Positions 23,201 through 33,360 of a stretch of 64,000 nucleotides of DNA are shown in pieces. A program made the position numbers and the translations under genes. Under the pieces are notes generated by a model. The model ran no database searches and was not told the DNA's origin. It was given only the letters and a program-made list of their open reading frames with translations. The first letter of the stretch is position 1. Every line of letters starts with the position of its first letter. This DNA is from Salvelinus alpinus (taxonomy: Eukaryota; Chordata; Actinopteri; Salmoniformes; Salmonidae): positions 3,425,390 to 3,489,389 of the forward strand of contig NC_092110.1 in assembly GCF_045679555.1 (NCBI RefSeq), read 5' to 3'.

Positions 23201-23735
23201 CTGGTGTTCAACTTTCCCAAGTTCTCTCACGTCACCCCGCTCCTCCGCTCTCTCCACTGGCTTCCAGTTGAAGCTCGCATCCGCTACAAGACCATGGTGC
23301 TTGCCTACGGAGCTGTGAGGGGAACGGCACCTCCGTACCTTCAGGCTCTGATCAGGCCCTACACCCAAACAAGGGCACTGCGTTCATCCACCTCTGGCCT
23401 GCTCGCCTCCCTACCTCTGAGGAAGTACAGTTCCCGCTCAGCCCAGTCAAAACTGTTCGCTGCTCTGGCACCCCAATGGTGGAACAAACTCCCTCACGAC
23501 GCCAGGTCAGCGGAGTCAATCACCACCTTCCGGAGACACCTGAAACCCCACCTCTTTAAGGAATACCTAGGATAGGATAAAGTAATCCTTCTAACCCCCC
23601 CCCCCTTAAAAGAGTTAGATGCACTATTGTAAAGTGGTTGTTCCACTGGATATCATAAGGTGAATGCACCAATTTGTAAGTCGCTCTGGATAAGAGCGTC
23701 TGCTAAATGACTTAAATGTAAATGTAAATGTGTAG
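20236..23735 (+). mobile_element. Near-complete L2-type LINE
   Basis: The element begins around 'cttccgggttggagcgagta', carries one long reverse-transcriptase ORF and ends with the tail 'gtaagtcgctctggataaga' followed by 'gcgtctgctaaatgac' and a (TGTAAA)n run near 23715-23730. That tail is the one shared by salmonid L2 LINEs (RSg-1 type) and SINEs. It is inserted antisense in the dynein pseudogene. No separate ORF1 was recognised, so the 5' end may be truncated. Confidence 0.85.
20636..23575 (+). CDS. LINE ORF2: endonuclease-reverse transcriptase
   Basis: A 979-codon frame without stops encodes the protein that nicks DNA and reverse-transcribes the element. The N-terminal apurinic-type endonuclease (about residues 48-260) shows WNCRSAANK, FLALTETW, IIYRPP, LGDFNLP at about 182, NTLDLIF and SDHYLVSF near 245. 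The reverse transcriptase (about 480-740) shows [41 protein letters not shown] near 666 and CYADDTQLIF with the catalytic YADD at about 698. The C-terminal part has LDYCNSLLAGLP and SLHWLPVEARIRYK, typical of the L2 clade. All motifs look intact. The chosen ATG is the first in frame; translation could start elsewhere. Confidence 0.88.
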   Translation: MCLSIPVLSSLHRPYKRFTPRGRCYSNLVVPARTTHVEFQVSGSLWNCRSAANKAEFISAYASLQSLDFLALTETWITTDNTATPTALSSSAHVFSHTPRASGQRGGGTGILISPKWTFSLSPLTHLSIAFFEFHAVTVTSPFKLNILIIYRPPGSLGEFINELDALISSFPEDGSPLTVLGDFNLPTSTFDSFLSASFFPLLSSFDLTLSPSPPTHKAGNTLDLIFTRCCSSTNLIATPLQVSDHYLVSFSLSLSSNTSHTAPTRMVSRRPKLRSLSPATLSSSILSSLPSAQTFSNLSPDSASSTLLSSLSASFDSLCPLSSRPARSSPPAPWLDDSLRAHRTGLRAAERKWRKTRLPADLASFHSLLSTFSSSVSAAKANFYHSKFQASASNPRKLFATFYSLLNPPPPPPPSSLSADDFVNHFEKKVDDIRSSFAKSNDTAGSAHTALPCALTSFSPLSPDEISRLVTAGRPTTCPLDPIPSSLLQTISGDLLPYLTSLINSSLTAGYVPSVFKRARVAPLLKKPTLDPSDVNNYRPVSLLSFLSKTLERAVLGQLSCYLSQNDLLDPNQSGFKTSHSTETALLCVTEALRTAKANSLSSALILLDLSAAFDTVNHQILLSTLSELGISGAAHAWIASYLTGRSYQVAWRESVSAPRALTTGVPQGSVLGPLLFSLYTKSLGSVISSHGLSYHCYADDTQLIFSFPPSDNQVVNRISACLADISVWMTDHHLKLNLGKTELLFLPGKDCPFHDLAITVDNSIVSSSQSAKNLGVILDNTPSFSTNIKAVTRSCRFMLYNIRRVRPCLTQEAAQVLIQALVISRLDYCNSLLAGLPACAIKPLQLIQNAAARLVFNFPKFSHVTPLLRSLHWLPVEARIRYKTMVLAYGAVRGTAPPYLQALIRPYTQTRALRSSTSGLLASLPLRKYSSRSAQSKLFAALAPQWWNKLPHDARSAESITTFRRHLKPHLFKEYLG

Positions 23736-24112
23736 CACACACAGAAGTGTAGCCGTTTGCGCCAGAAAGCCCACCACACATTGGTTATCGTGAGAGTAGT
23801 TGTACTCATATTTACGGTCCAATGCTATCTCCGCAATCCACTTGTTGCACTTCTCAGTGCCTCTCAAGCTGTTAAAGTCGATGCCCACATTCAAACAAAA
23901 ACAGCTCCCAGTTACAGCTACTTAGCTTGTTAGCTAGCTAGCAGAATGAAAAAATGGACATTCCAGCGTCACAATGTTGAAGAACCCAGACAAAATCACC
24001 AGATTATTAAAAAATATATATAATATATATTTTTAAATCACCAGATTATTAATCAATTCTTATTTAACTACCAGAAAAAAAGTTAATACATTTTTTCTAT
24101 TAAAAACAACTA

Positions 24113-25772
24113 CAGTGCCTTCAGAAAGTACTCACACCCCTTGACTTTTTCCACATTTTATTGTATTACAGCCTGAATGTGCATGGACTCCCTCTGTGTG
24201 CAATAGTAGTGTTTAACATTATTTTTGAATGACTACCTCATCTCTGTACCACACACATACAATTATTTGTACGGTCCCTCAGTCGAGCAGGGAATTTCAA
24301 ACACAGATTCAACCACAGAGCAGAGAGGTCAATAATAACAATAATACTTTTAGTAAAAATGTTCATCTTCAATCTGTAGAAACTATGAGAATAGAAAGGC
24401 TCAGAGCTTTTCTGAAAAATTACAGCAGAGTTGAAAAATACGCGGAGTATACAAAACATTAAGAACACCTGCTCTTTCCATGACATAGACTGACCAGCTG
24501 AATCCAGGTGAAAGCTTTGATCCCTTATTGATGCCACTTAAATCCACTTCAATCAGTGTAGATAAAGGGGAGGAGACAGGCTAAAGAAGGATTTTTAAGC
24601 CTTGAGATAATTGAGACATGGATTGTGTATGTGTGCCATTCAGAGGCTGAGTGGGCAAGATAAAAGATGTAAGTGCCTTTGAACTGGGTATGGTAATAGG
24701 TGCCAGGCAAACAGGTGTGTCAAGAACTGCAACTCTGCTGGGTTTTTCATGCTCAATAGTTTCCCGTGTGTCTCAAGAATGGTCCACCACCCGAAGGACA
24801 TCCAGCCTATTTGATACAACTGTGGGTAGAATTGGAGTCAACATGGAGGGGGGGGGGGCTGAGGATGGATCAACATTGTTACTCCACAAGTGACTCCACA
24901 ATACTAACCTAATTGACAGAGTGAAAAGAAGGAAGCCTGTACATAATACAAATATTCCAACAACTGTTTTCAACAAGACACGAAAGTAATACTGCAAAAG
25001 AAATGTTGTCCTGAATATAAAGTCTTATGTTTGGGGCAAATATAATACATTACTGAGTACCACTGTCCATATTTTCAATCATAGTGTTGGCTGCGTCATG
25101 TTATGGGTATGTTTGTAAACATTAAGGACAGAGGAGTTTTTTTTTTACATACACGGATTGGAGCCTAACACAGGCAAAGTCCTAGAGGATAACCTGGTTC
25201 AGTCCGCTTTCCACCAGACACTGGGAGATTAATTCACCTTTCAGCAGGACAATAACCTAAAACACAAGGCCAAATCTACACTGGAGTTGTTTACCAAGAA
25301 GACAGTGGATTTTCCTGAGTGGCCAAGTTACAATTTTGACTTAAATATCCTTGGAAAGCTATGGCAAGACTTGAAAATGGTTGTCTAGCAATGATCAACA
25401 AGCAATTTGACACAGCTTGAAGAATTTTGAAAAGAATAATGGCCAAATAATTTGTACAGTCCAGGTGTGCAAAGCTCTTAGAGACTTACCCAGAAATACT
25501 CACAGCTGTAATCGCTGCAAAAGGTGATTCTAAAACGTATTGACTCAGAAGTGTGAATACTTATGTAAATGAGATATTTCTGTTTTTTATTTCAATACAT
25601 TCGAAAAGATTTAAAAACAAATATTTTCACTTTGTCATTATGGGGTATTGTGTGTAAATGGAGTGAGATTTATTTATTTTTGATCCATTTTGAATTCAGG
25701 CTGTAACACAACAAATGTTGAATAAATCAAGGGGTGTGAATGAATACTTTCTGAAGACACTGTGAATATGAA
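24113..25772. mobile_element. Tc1-like element, full length but decayed
   Basis: The terminal copies are 'cagtgccttcagaaagtact' at 24115 and 'gaatactttctgaagacact' near 25760. The interior at 25110-25530 still resembles a transposase gene (ttcagcaggacaataacct, ccaagaagacagtggat, gctgtaatcgctgcaaaagg) but with many stops. A second Tc1-type repeat starting 'gtatacaaaacattaagaac' at about 24447 is nested within it. It lies in an intron of the dynein pseudogene. Confidence 0.8.
24447..24860. mobile_element. Nested Tc1-type fragment
   Basis: It carries the 'tacaaaacattaagaacacc' end and the 'tgacatagactgaccagctg' block also seen at 13.3, 28.9 and 55.8 kb. It is truncated at the right, near a poly-G run at 24848-24858. 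Confidence 0.7.
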
Positions 25773-25986
25773 TAACATATACAAAATGTAAGATCCCATT
25801 ACGGCAAAACTACATTAGATGAAAACCTATAACAGATTTGGGTCGAGTGAAATTTGGATATATTTCCTCACCGTCAAAATTAGCTAAATTAGTCCTCTCG
25901 AGTTGTACTCAACATCCGCGGAGTACGACACACAGGAACCGGCGTAGGTCCTAATCCAGGCACTTGTCATCTACCGTCTGGATTAC

Positions 25987-26115
25987 ACTCTAAAAATAAA
26001 GGTTCCTGGAGTATCCTTTAGGGGTTCTTCAAATTGAAACTATGGGGGAACCCCTATAAATTCTTCAAAGAACCCCTTTCAATGGATTCACAAATAACCT
26101 TTTGAAGAACCTTTT
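25987..26115. repeat. Short dispersed repeat with 'aaaggttc / gaacctttt' motifs
   Basis: The segment has alternating 'aaaggttcctggag', 'aggggttcttcaaa', 'aaagaacccctttc' and 'tgaagaaccttttggggtt' motifs in both orientations and can fold on itself. I recall such repeats from teleost genomes but cannot name the family. Confidence 0.5.
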
Positions 26116-26794
26116 GGGGTTAATTTTTTTATCTACCCCCCTCCCATATTATTACTATTAATATATATGCATAACAATAACAACAATAACACAATATTTT
26201 AGTTGTCAGTATTTATTATGATTTAAATGGCAAAGCAGAATAAAAAAATCTACATTTGAGGTAAACTCCCAGCAGAGCCCCAAGTCCAATGGGTATATCC
26301 TCTGATGTGTTGATGTTAATGTGTTGATGTTCTCCGTATCCACAGCCAGAATGATTTTGCAGTACATGGTGATCAAACAGGTTTCCTGTTATATTCATGG
26401 TGTACAGGATGAAGTCTGTGAGTCCAAAAAAATAGTAATTATACAGATTAACAAAACATGCACATGACAGTATTCATACCTTGGATTTTGTTCAGATTTT
26501 GTTCAGATACTTGCAGACACGGACACAAACGTGAGCAGTTCAGTCATCTGCACCCAATACAGCTAGCCTTCAACATATTCTCATAGCATACAGTACATGT
26601 TCTAACCTCTTTGTTGATCGATACCGATTGAATTGTGTCCATTTTCTGTTTTCGAAAGATTTGCACAAATATGAAAAGATAGATGGTATCATCATAAAAC
26701 AATATCAATTTAGATCATACAAGGGATGATAGCAACTTTACTGAGGAAAATTGTACTTACTATAACTGTGATATGTGGTTGTCCCACCTAGCTA

Positions 26795-27330
26795 TCTTAC
26801 GATGAGTTCCAAACCTCTCTGCCAATAACATCTACTTTTCTGTTTCCCCTCCCCACTCAGACCACTCTCAGACAGTCCTAGCAAAATTCTTACTTGAGAA
26901 ATTGCTCTTTGCTAAGAAGCTATTTTTGTTTGTTTTAAAATAAAATGGTAAAATATAATACAGTAAGGTATTTAAAGGCCCAGTGCAGTCAAAACCGTGA
27001 TTTACCTGTGTTTTATATATATTTCAACACAATGAGAATGGAATAAAACTGTGAAATTGTGACAATTATGATAATACCCTCTCAGTGGAAGAGCTGTTTG
27101 AAAAGACCACCTGAAATGTCAGCTTGTTTTGCATGGGTGGAGTTTTGACCTGCCTGGTGACATCACCAGGCGGTATAAATTAATTGACCAATAACTAAGA
27201 GAGTTGCCAACCTCTCTGCCAATAACAGCTAGTTTTCAGGTTACATTTCCCTCCAATTAAGATCCTCCAATTAGGCCCCTCGCTAAGACTACTCCCACTC
27301 AGTCCTAGCAAAATTCACATACACTGCTCA
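26795..27330. repeat. Two partial copies of a dispersed salmonid repeat
   Basis: The phrase 'cctctctgccaataacatct' near 26816 recurs as 'cctctctgccaataacagct' near 27210, each followed by 'cagtcctagcaaaattc'-type sequence. The second copy is longer, starting around 'aaaggcccagtgcagtcaaa' (26974) and including 'ggtgacatcaccaggcgg'. Confidence 0.55.
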
Positions 27331-27404
27331 CAGCATGAAACCAAACCACAAAACATAAATAGCTGAAATGTTTGTAATGTTATGTAACTCCAACCTGCTA
27401 AGAC

Positions 27405-27545
27405 GGCTGCTTCCTGGTGAGCTGGTAGAGGTTGACGATCTTCCTGGATGTTGATTTTGGCTGATTTATAGCCCTCCGAGGACAACGTGATCTCAGCGAG
27501 CAGGTCAAAGTCAGGTGCCGAGACTTTAGGTTGTCAGTTAGATCC
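27405..27545 (-). pseudogene. Dynein pseudogene exon: AAA2 region, frameshifted
   Basis: One frame gives APDFDLLAEITLSSEGYKSA. The continuation SRKIVNLYQLTRKQ is in another frame. Together they match the conserved dynein segment 'PDyxLIxEIxLYSxGFxxAxxLAxKIVxxYxLxxxQ'. A single-base-type indel between the two halves breaks the exon. Confidence 0.8.
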
Positions 27546-27894
27546 ACACAAAGAGAGAGATCAACTGAGTCCGTTTTCATTCCTATTCTGTGGTATTATC
27601 TGTGATGTTATCGGAAGGTTATCAAAGGTCATTAAAAGGTTACGATCTGAAACAAAACATGACTGAAAATGTTATGCTGGATTCATGGTGATGAAGAATC
27701 CACTTGAGGATATCTCTTCCCTCGAACACAAGCCTTTGGGAAAAACAGGTCATTATAATACACATTTGAAAACTTAAACTAAACTATTTATTTGTCAAGT
27801 TAAATCAATGGAAAATGAAAAACTTTTTAAGCCATAACAATACAAGCAGTCTAATGAATACTGTAAGGTCAAGTGGCATACTATAAACTGTTAC

Positions 27895-28027
27895 TATGCT
27901 TGGCAGCCTTAATGGACTGAAGCTGATCGGCGATGACTGACAGTACCTCCACATTGACGTAGTTAAACTCATGAAAGCAGCACCAGGAACCAGACTCCAC
28001 CACACCAAAGTACAGCTTCCCCATCAT
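27895..28027 (-). pseudogene. Dynein pseudogene exon: AAA1 Walker B region
   Basis: The exon is bounded by acceptor 'ttaccag' and donor 'gtaaca'. It reads MMGKLYFGVVESGSWCCFHE then FNYVNVEVLSVIADQ. Dyneins normally have GAWxCFDEFNRI here, so the Walker B aspartate of the main ATP site has become histidine. The reading frame itself is open. Confidence 0.85.
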
Positions 28028-28414
28028 CTGGTAAGGGAATGTCACAGAGAGAGAAAACTGTATGAGATAAATTACATGACTACTTTATTGAGTTGTACAT
28101 GTGTGCAACTAACTCAGAGTATACAGTAAAATGTCTACTTGCACTTCTTTAGTCTCCGCAACTGACGCAATGAGCTAAAAACCAAACATCTTTCAATGCA
28201 TCAAAAGTGGCTACCTTATAGTCCACACTATCAGAGCAGCTCAGTAGCAAATATAACTTTCCAAGAGAATGAAGAGAAAAACAACATCAACATGGCTGTA
28301 CTTCCTGTAAATACCAGTTTGAATACAGAGCTAAATGGATGCCAGTGACAATGATTTCCACTACTGACAATTTCAGGTCTACACACCAACTAACTAAATA
28401 AATAGGTGACACTT

Positions 28415-28800
28415 TATTTGGATAGTCTGTCGAGCATCTACAGATGGACTATCAGTAACATTTCAACTATCTACTAACCCTAATCCTAACTCTAACCTTA
28501 ACCCTTATTCTAAACCTTACCCTAACCATAACGTAAACTTATCAACAGAGAGTCAGTTGCTTATCAACATATGCAGTACATCCGACCCCTGCTTGAACAT
28601 GCCTGTCCAGTCTGGTGCAACGTGGGGAGATCTCATCTGAAAAAAATACAAACCATCCCCACGTACACCAGCACTAACTACATCCACCAGATGGCAGGAC
28701 TAAGAACAGCGGAGGAGAGAATTGCTGTTCTGGGACGCACAGATTTTTTATCCAGCACCCCTTTCTCTGCGCTTCTTAAATATTGAGTAAATGTATTACT
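28415..28800 (+). repeat. LINE C-terminal scrap with telomere-like CTAACC repeats
   Basis: The plus strand at 28571-28786 reads YIRPLLEHACPVWCNVG then HQMAGLRTAEERIA, like the C-terminal region of non-LTR reverse-transcriptase proteins. Just upstream, 28472-28530 is a run of degenerate CTAACC/CTTACCC hexamers. Confidence 0.55.
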
Positions 28801-28942
28801 TTTTATTTTCTTTAGGATAGACACTTGTGTACTGGTGTAAGACTTTAGTGGTGAAACCCATTCATCTTGGAGCAAAGTAGGGAGTAGAGGTTGCAGATAG
28901 CAATCATATCACGCAATTATACCATTTATAAAATGGTCGTAT

Positions 28943-29760
28943 ACACCGAGTGTCTAGAAAACATTAAGAACACCTGCTCTTTCAATGACGTAGACTGGCC
29001 AGGTAAATCCAGGTAAAAGCTCTGATCCCTTATTGATGTCACTTGTTGAATCCACTTCAAATCACTGTAGTTGAAGGGGAAGAGACAGGTTGAAGAACAA
29101 TTTTTAAGCCTTGAGACAATTGAGATGTAGATTGGGTATGTATGCCATTCAGAGGGGGAATGGGCAAGACAAAAAATGTAAGTGCCTTTGAACTGGGTGT
29201 GGTAGTAGGTGCCAGGCGCAGCGGTTTGTGTCAAATACTGCAATGTATCAAGAATGGTCCACCACCCAAAGGACATCCAGCTTACGTGAAGGGGGGTGAA
29301 GACATCAAAACTATGAAATAACACATATGGAATCATGTAATAGCCCAAAAAAGTGTTAAACAAATCTAAATATATTTTAGATTGTTCAAAGTAGTCACTC
29401 TTTGCCTTGATGACAGCTTTACACACTCTTGGCATTCTCTCAACCAGCTTCATAAGGAATGCTTTTCCAACAGTCTTGAAGTAGTTCCCACATATGCTGA
29501 GCACTTGTTGGCTGCTTTTCCTTCACTCTGCGGTCCAACTCATCCCAAACCATCTCAATTGGGTTGAGGTCGGATGATTGTGGAGGCCAGGTCATCTGAT
29601 GCAACACTCCATCACTCTCCTTGGTCAAATAGCCCTCACACAGCCTGGAGGTGTGTTTTGGGTCATTGTCCTGTTGAAAAGCAAATGATAATCCCACTAA
29701 GCGCAAAGCAGATGGGATGGCGTATCGCTGCAGAATGTTGGCAACTATGTAAGAAAGAGG
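28943..29760 (-). mobile_element. Two abutting Tc1-like fragments
   Basis: At 28943-29292 lies a fragment of the 'tagaaaacattaagaacacc' family. From 29295 a second family starts ('gaagacatcaaaactatgaa'). Its minus strand keeps a transposase C-terminal frame at 29706-29440 with FAFQQDNDPKHTSRLCEGYL and PPQSSDLNPIEMVWDELDRR. This keeps the last part of the DDE catalytic domain only. Confidence 0.8.
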
Positions 29761-29839
29761 ATTTTTAAACTGTCACTTTGTATTGGCTTTATGCCTTACC
29801 ATATATACATGGTTTCTATGCCTTATCTTACCTCTGGGT

Positions 29840-30530
29840 CATTCCATATGATTTCAATCACTTTCTGACTGCACCCCTTTTGATTTGAACGGAACCTTAG
29901 AGGAGCTCAAAGTTGACCAATTTTGCATACCTCACCGTGAGACATCCATGTCTTCATCACTGAAAAGATAAACGATCGTGTTTGATATCATTCGAAAGCT
30001 TACAAACAAGATTGTCAAACTATTCTATGATTTCTTGGGAAAAAAGTGTTTAATAATAAATACAAAAAATTAACTATTAATATCAATTATAAAAAAATTA
30101 AAAATCACATATGTTGTAGTTTGGACCCGATTTGACATAATCTGAAGTGTTTGTGGTGTGTTTGTCATGCTCTTGAATACAGGGTGGGTGTCATTTCAAT
30201 CATAGAAATATAATTAATAGAATGGACCTATCCCTTCAGACTCCTGACATTTAAATTATATTCAAACTTTAACTTCCAATTAAGCCGGTCCACCCACCGT
30301 CAAATGTCAACTTGAATGGGTATTTTTATTCTATTGTCTATATTTCTATGATTTCAATAGGTTTCCTTTAAAAGATTGACAGTTTAATTTAAAGCAATGG
30401 GTATTCCCACTCAAGTCAACGTTCTCTTATATCTGACACCTACCCTGCATTCAATAGTATGCTGTGTTTCAACCGATGGCAGGCACAAAACAAACACCTC
30501 AGATGATGTAAAATAGGGTCTAAACGTTAG
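29840..30530. repeat. Foldback (inverted-repeat) element
   Basis: The two halves are imperfect reverse complements. For example 'caatcatagaaatataatta' at about 30198 pairs with 'ctatatttctatgatttcaa' at about 30337, and 'gacataatctgaagtgtttg' pairs with 'acaaacacctcagatgatgt'. The centre lies near 30280. It looks like a non-autonomous hairpin element. Confidence 0.6.
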
Positions 30531-30539
30531 GTTAGGACA

Positions 30540-30745
30540 CACCTACTCATTCAAGTTTTTAAAACGTTTTTTAAAACTATTTTCTACATTGCAGAATAAT
30601 AGTGAAGACATCAAAACTATAAAATAACACTTATGTAATCATGTAGTAACCCCAAAAAGTGTTAAACAAATCAAAATGTATTTTATATTTGAGATTCTTC
30701 AAAGTAGCCACCCTTTGCCTTGAGGACAGCTTTGAAAATACACCG
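30540..30745. mobile_element. Tc1-like end fragment
   Basis: It reads 'cacctactcattcaagtttt', 'gaagacatcaaaactataaa' and 'caccctttgccttgaggaca', the same family as the fragments at 29.3, 57.0 and 60.5 kb. Confidence 0.7.
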
Positions 30746-30881
30746 TTTCCCCTATCTGCAATTTCCTAGAAAGGAACATGGTTTAGTGGCTATTCACTGT
30801 ACTGTAAGTGCGACCTATAGAGTGGGACCTATTTCGGCCATGTTGTTTTGCCATGTGAATTTGATCTGATTTGTTTTACAG

Positions 30882-30987
30882 GTGGGAAACGTGTCATCCT
30901 GACTGCTGTAATAGTGGGTCTTGGTGGAAAGGCCACCATCCCTAACAGAGGAGTATCATTGAAGGGTTTTGTGAAAAATGGTGAAAG
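30882..30987 (+). pseudogene. smc6: smc6 pseudogene exon: Walker A / N-terminal ATPase
   Basis: After acceptor 'tttgttttacag' it reads [18 protein letters not shown] then [16 protein letters not shown], with donor 'gtgaca'. SMC6 normally has GSGKSAVLTALIVGLGG and NRGSSLKGFVK. The Walker A serine that binds magnesium is arginine here. Confidence 0.9.
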
Positions 30988-31021
30988 GTGACATCTCGTG
31001 TTATAGACTCCCATTACATAT

Positions 31022-31475
31022 ACACTCCCCTCCATAAGTATTTGGACAGTGAAGATAACATTTTACGTTTGGCTCTATACTCCAGCATTTTGGATTTGAA
31101 ATGTTTCATATGAGGCGACAGTACATAATGTCACCTTTTGTTCCAGGGTATTTTCACACGTATCTGTTTTACTGTTTGGAAATGAAAGCACTTTATGTAT
31201 CTAGTCTCCCCATGTGAAGCAGTCATAAGTACTTGGAAAAATTCAGCTTATAGTGTATTCAAGTAGTCAAACATTTATTATTTAGTCCCACTTTCCTTGC
31301 AAGCCATGCCTACGTCAAGCTTGTGACTCTACAAACGAACCTCAAATGCATCCAACAAGGTTGTAGAGTCACATGCTTGATGTTGTCATTGCGTGCAAGG
31401 AATGTGGGACCAAATACTACATTTTTGACTACTTTAATACATTATAAGTGAATTTGTCCAAATACTTATGACTTC
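31022..31475. mobile_element. Non-autonomous DNA element in smc6 pseudogene intron
   Basis: The left end 'cataagtatttggacagtga' (31034) and right end 'tgtccaaatacttatgactt' (31456) are inverted copies. The inside is non-coding and partly palindromic ('gccatgcctacgtcaagctt' versus 'catgcttgatgttgtcattg'). Confidence 0.65.
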
Positions 31476-31912
31476 TTCAAATGTGGAGACTAGACAAATA
31501 AAGTGATTTTACTTGTAAGGATTGTGTGTGAGTGTCTGTGGCGGTGTCAGTGTGTGTGTTTGTATATGTTCAATGGAAAGGTAATGATGTTACTTACTTT
31601 TACTAATGTCTGTACTGTAAAAGCCTCTTTTACCGTAAATCACAGGTCAATAACTCAGTCTCAATTCTTAACCAAGAAAGAAAAAAGTAGTGCACTATGT
31701 AGGGAATAGGGTGCCATTTGGGAAGCAGACATCATTTTTATTGTTGTTGTTGAATAGCAAGTAGCTACTGTTGACCATATTTGGTCAATGACCATATTTA
31801 GTTATAGCTGTGTGTAGAGAAGTCTTAATGTTAACAAATAATGATGTTATATGCACATAACAAACTGTATATAAACATGTTGAGTCAGTAAAGCTATTTT
31901 GTACAAATGCAT

Positions 31913-32460
31913 TCTGTGGAGATAGCATGACATAAGATACTCTGTGGAGATAGCATGACATAAGATACTCTGTGGAGATAGCATGACATAAGATCGTCTG
32001 TGGAGATAGCGTGACATAAGATGCTCTGTGGAGATAGCATGACATACGGTACTCTGTGGAGATAGCATGCCATACGATACTCTGTGGAGATAGCATGACA
32101 TAAGAATAGTCTGTGGAGATAGCATGACATAAGATACTCTGTGAAGATAGCATGACATAAGATACTCTGTGGAGATAGCATGACATAAGAATAGTCTGTG
32201 GAGATAGCATGACATAAGATCGTCTGTGGAGATAGCGTGACATAAGATGCTCTGTGGAGATAGCATGACATACAATACTCTGTGGAGATAGCATGACATA
32301 AGAATAGTCTGTGGAGATAGCATGACATAAGATCGTTTGTGGAGATAGCATGACATAAGAATAGTCTGTGGAGATAGCATGACATAAGATCGCCTGTGGA
32401 GATAGCATGACATAAGATACTCTGTGGAGATAGCATGACATACGATACTCTGTGGAGATA
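31913..32460. repeat. 28-bp minisatellite array 1
   Basis: About 19-20 units based on 'tctgtggagatagcatgaca' plus 'taagatac', with variants ending taagatcg, taagatgc, tacgatac and a 29-bp form taagaatag. Units abut directly with no spacers. Confidence 0.95.
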
Positions 32461-32476
32461 TTCTGTTGTGTTTCAG

Positions 32477-32591
32477 GGGAGTCAATCATCCTGACTACCC
32501 CTCGGTGCTGGACTCTCTAAGCATAGCCAACCCAGTCATTACCAACTGTCTCATTGACATGAGGGGCATATAATCCATTCTCATCATCAAA
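32477..32591 (+). pseudogene. smc6: smc6 hinge-proximal exon, copy 1 (nonsense)
   Basis: Acceptor 'ttgtgtttcag' precedes [20 protein letters not shown] then [14 protein letters not shown] at 32571-32573, then SILIIK. SMC6 has 'NxLIDMRGIExVLLIK', so the glutamate codon has become a stop. Confidence 0.93.
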
Positions 32592-32795
32592 GTTACTTTC
32601 TACTCTGATCAAGTTCATAATATTTACATGTTGCATGCACAGTCCAACAGACTGTTTGAAGGAGAGTGCATTGAGGTAGATAAAAATTAATAAAATAAAA
32701 GATAGAAAAGTGGTTAACAAATAATGATGTTATATGCACATAACAAACTGTATATAAACATGTTGAGTCAGTAAAGCTATTTTGTACAAATGCAT

Positions 32796-33344
32796 TCTGT
32801 GGAGATAGCATGACATAAGATACTCTGTGGAGATAGCATGACATAAGATACTCTGTGGAGATAGCATGACATAAGAATAGTCTGTGGAGATAGCATGACA
32901 TAAGATCGTCTGTGGAGATAGCGTGACATAAGATGCTCTGTGGAGATAGCATGACATATGATACTCTGTGGAGATAGCATGACATACGATACTCTGTGGA
33001 GATAGCATGACATAAGAATAGTCTGTGAAGATAGCATGACATAAGATACTCTGTGGAGATAGCATGACATAAGAATAGTCTGTGGAGATAGCATGACATA
33101 AGATCGTCTGTGGAGATAGCGTGACATAAGATGCTCTGTGGAGATAGCATGACATACGATACTCTGTGGAGATAGCATGACATAAGAATAGTCTGTGGAG
33201 ATAGCATGACATAAGATCGTTTGTGGAGATAGCATGACATAAGAATAGTCTGTGGAGATAGCATGACATAAGATCGCCTGTGGAGATAGCATGACATAAG
33301 ATACTCTGTGGAGATAGCATGACATACGATACTCTGTGGAGATA
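32796..33344. repeat. 28-bp minisatellite array 2
   Basis: Same unit and nearly the same order of variants as array 1, about 19-20 units, which shows that the whole segment was copied after the array had grown. Confidence 0.95.
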
Positions 33345-33360
33345 TTCTGTTGTGTTTCAG

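Larger units (their letters stand above)
11205..28027 (-). pseudogene. Axonemal-type dynein heavy chain pseudogene (multi-exon)
   Basis: Dynein heavy chains are very large AAA+ motors of ciliary arms. At least ten minus-strand segments match the conserved motor in the right order: AAA1 (27895-28027), AAA2 (about 27405-27545), the AAA2-AAA3 link (about 19235-19383 and 18589-18693), AAA4/stalk start (15512-15688), AAA6 (about 14560-14736 and 14105-14213), and the C-terminal domain (12557-12734, 11640-11745, about 11220-11385). Introns are kept, so this is not a processed copy. Frameshifts occur in the AAA2, AAA2-AAA3, AAA6 and C-terminal exons, the AAA1 Walker B aspartate is replaced by histidine, and AAA3 and other exons are absent. 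Large introns are filled with LINEs, a solo LTR and Tc1 elements. I cannot name the DNAH paralogue with confidence. The 5' linker and stem exons are not in the window. Confidence 0.85.

Noticed and set aside
26216-26398. 60-codon minus frame in the dynein region
   Set aside because: No convincing match to any dynein segment, and the flanks lack good splice sites.
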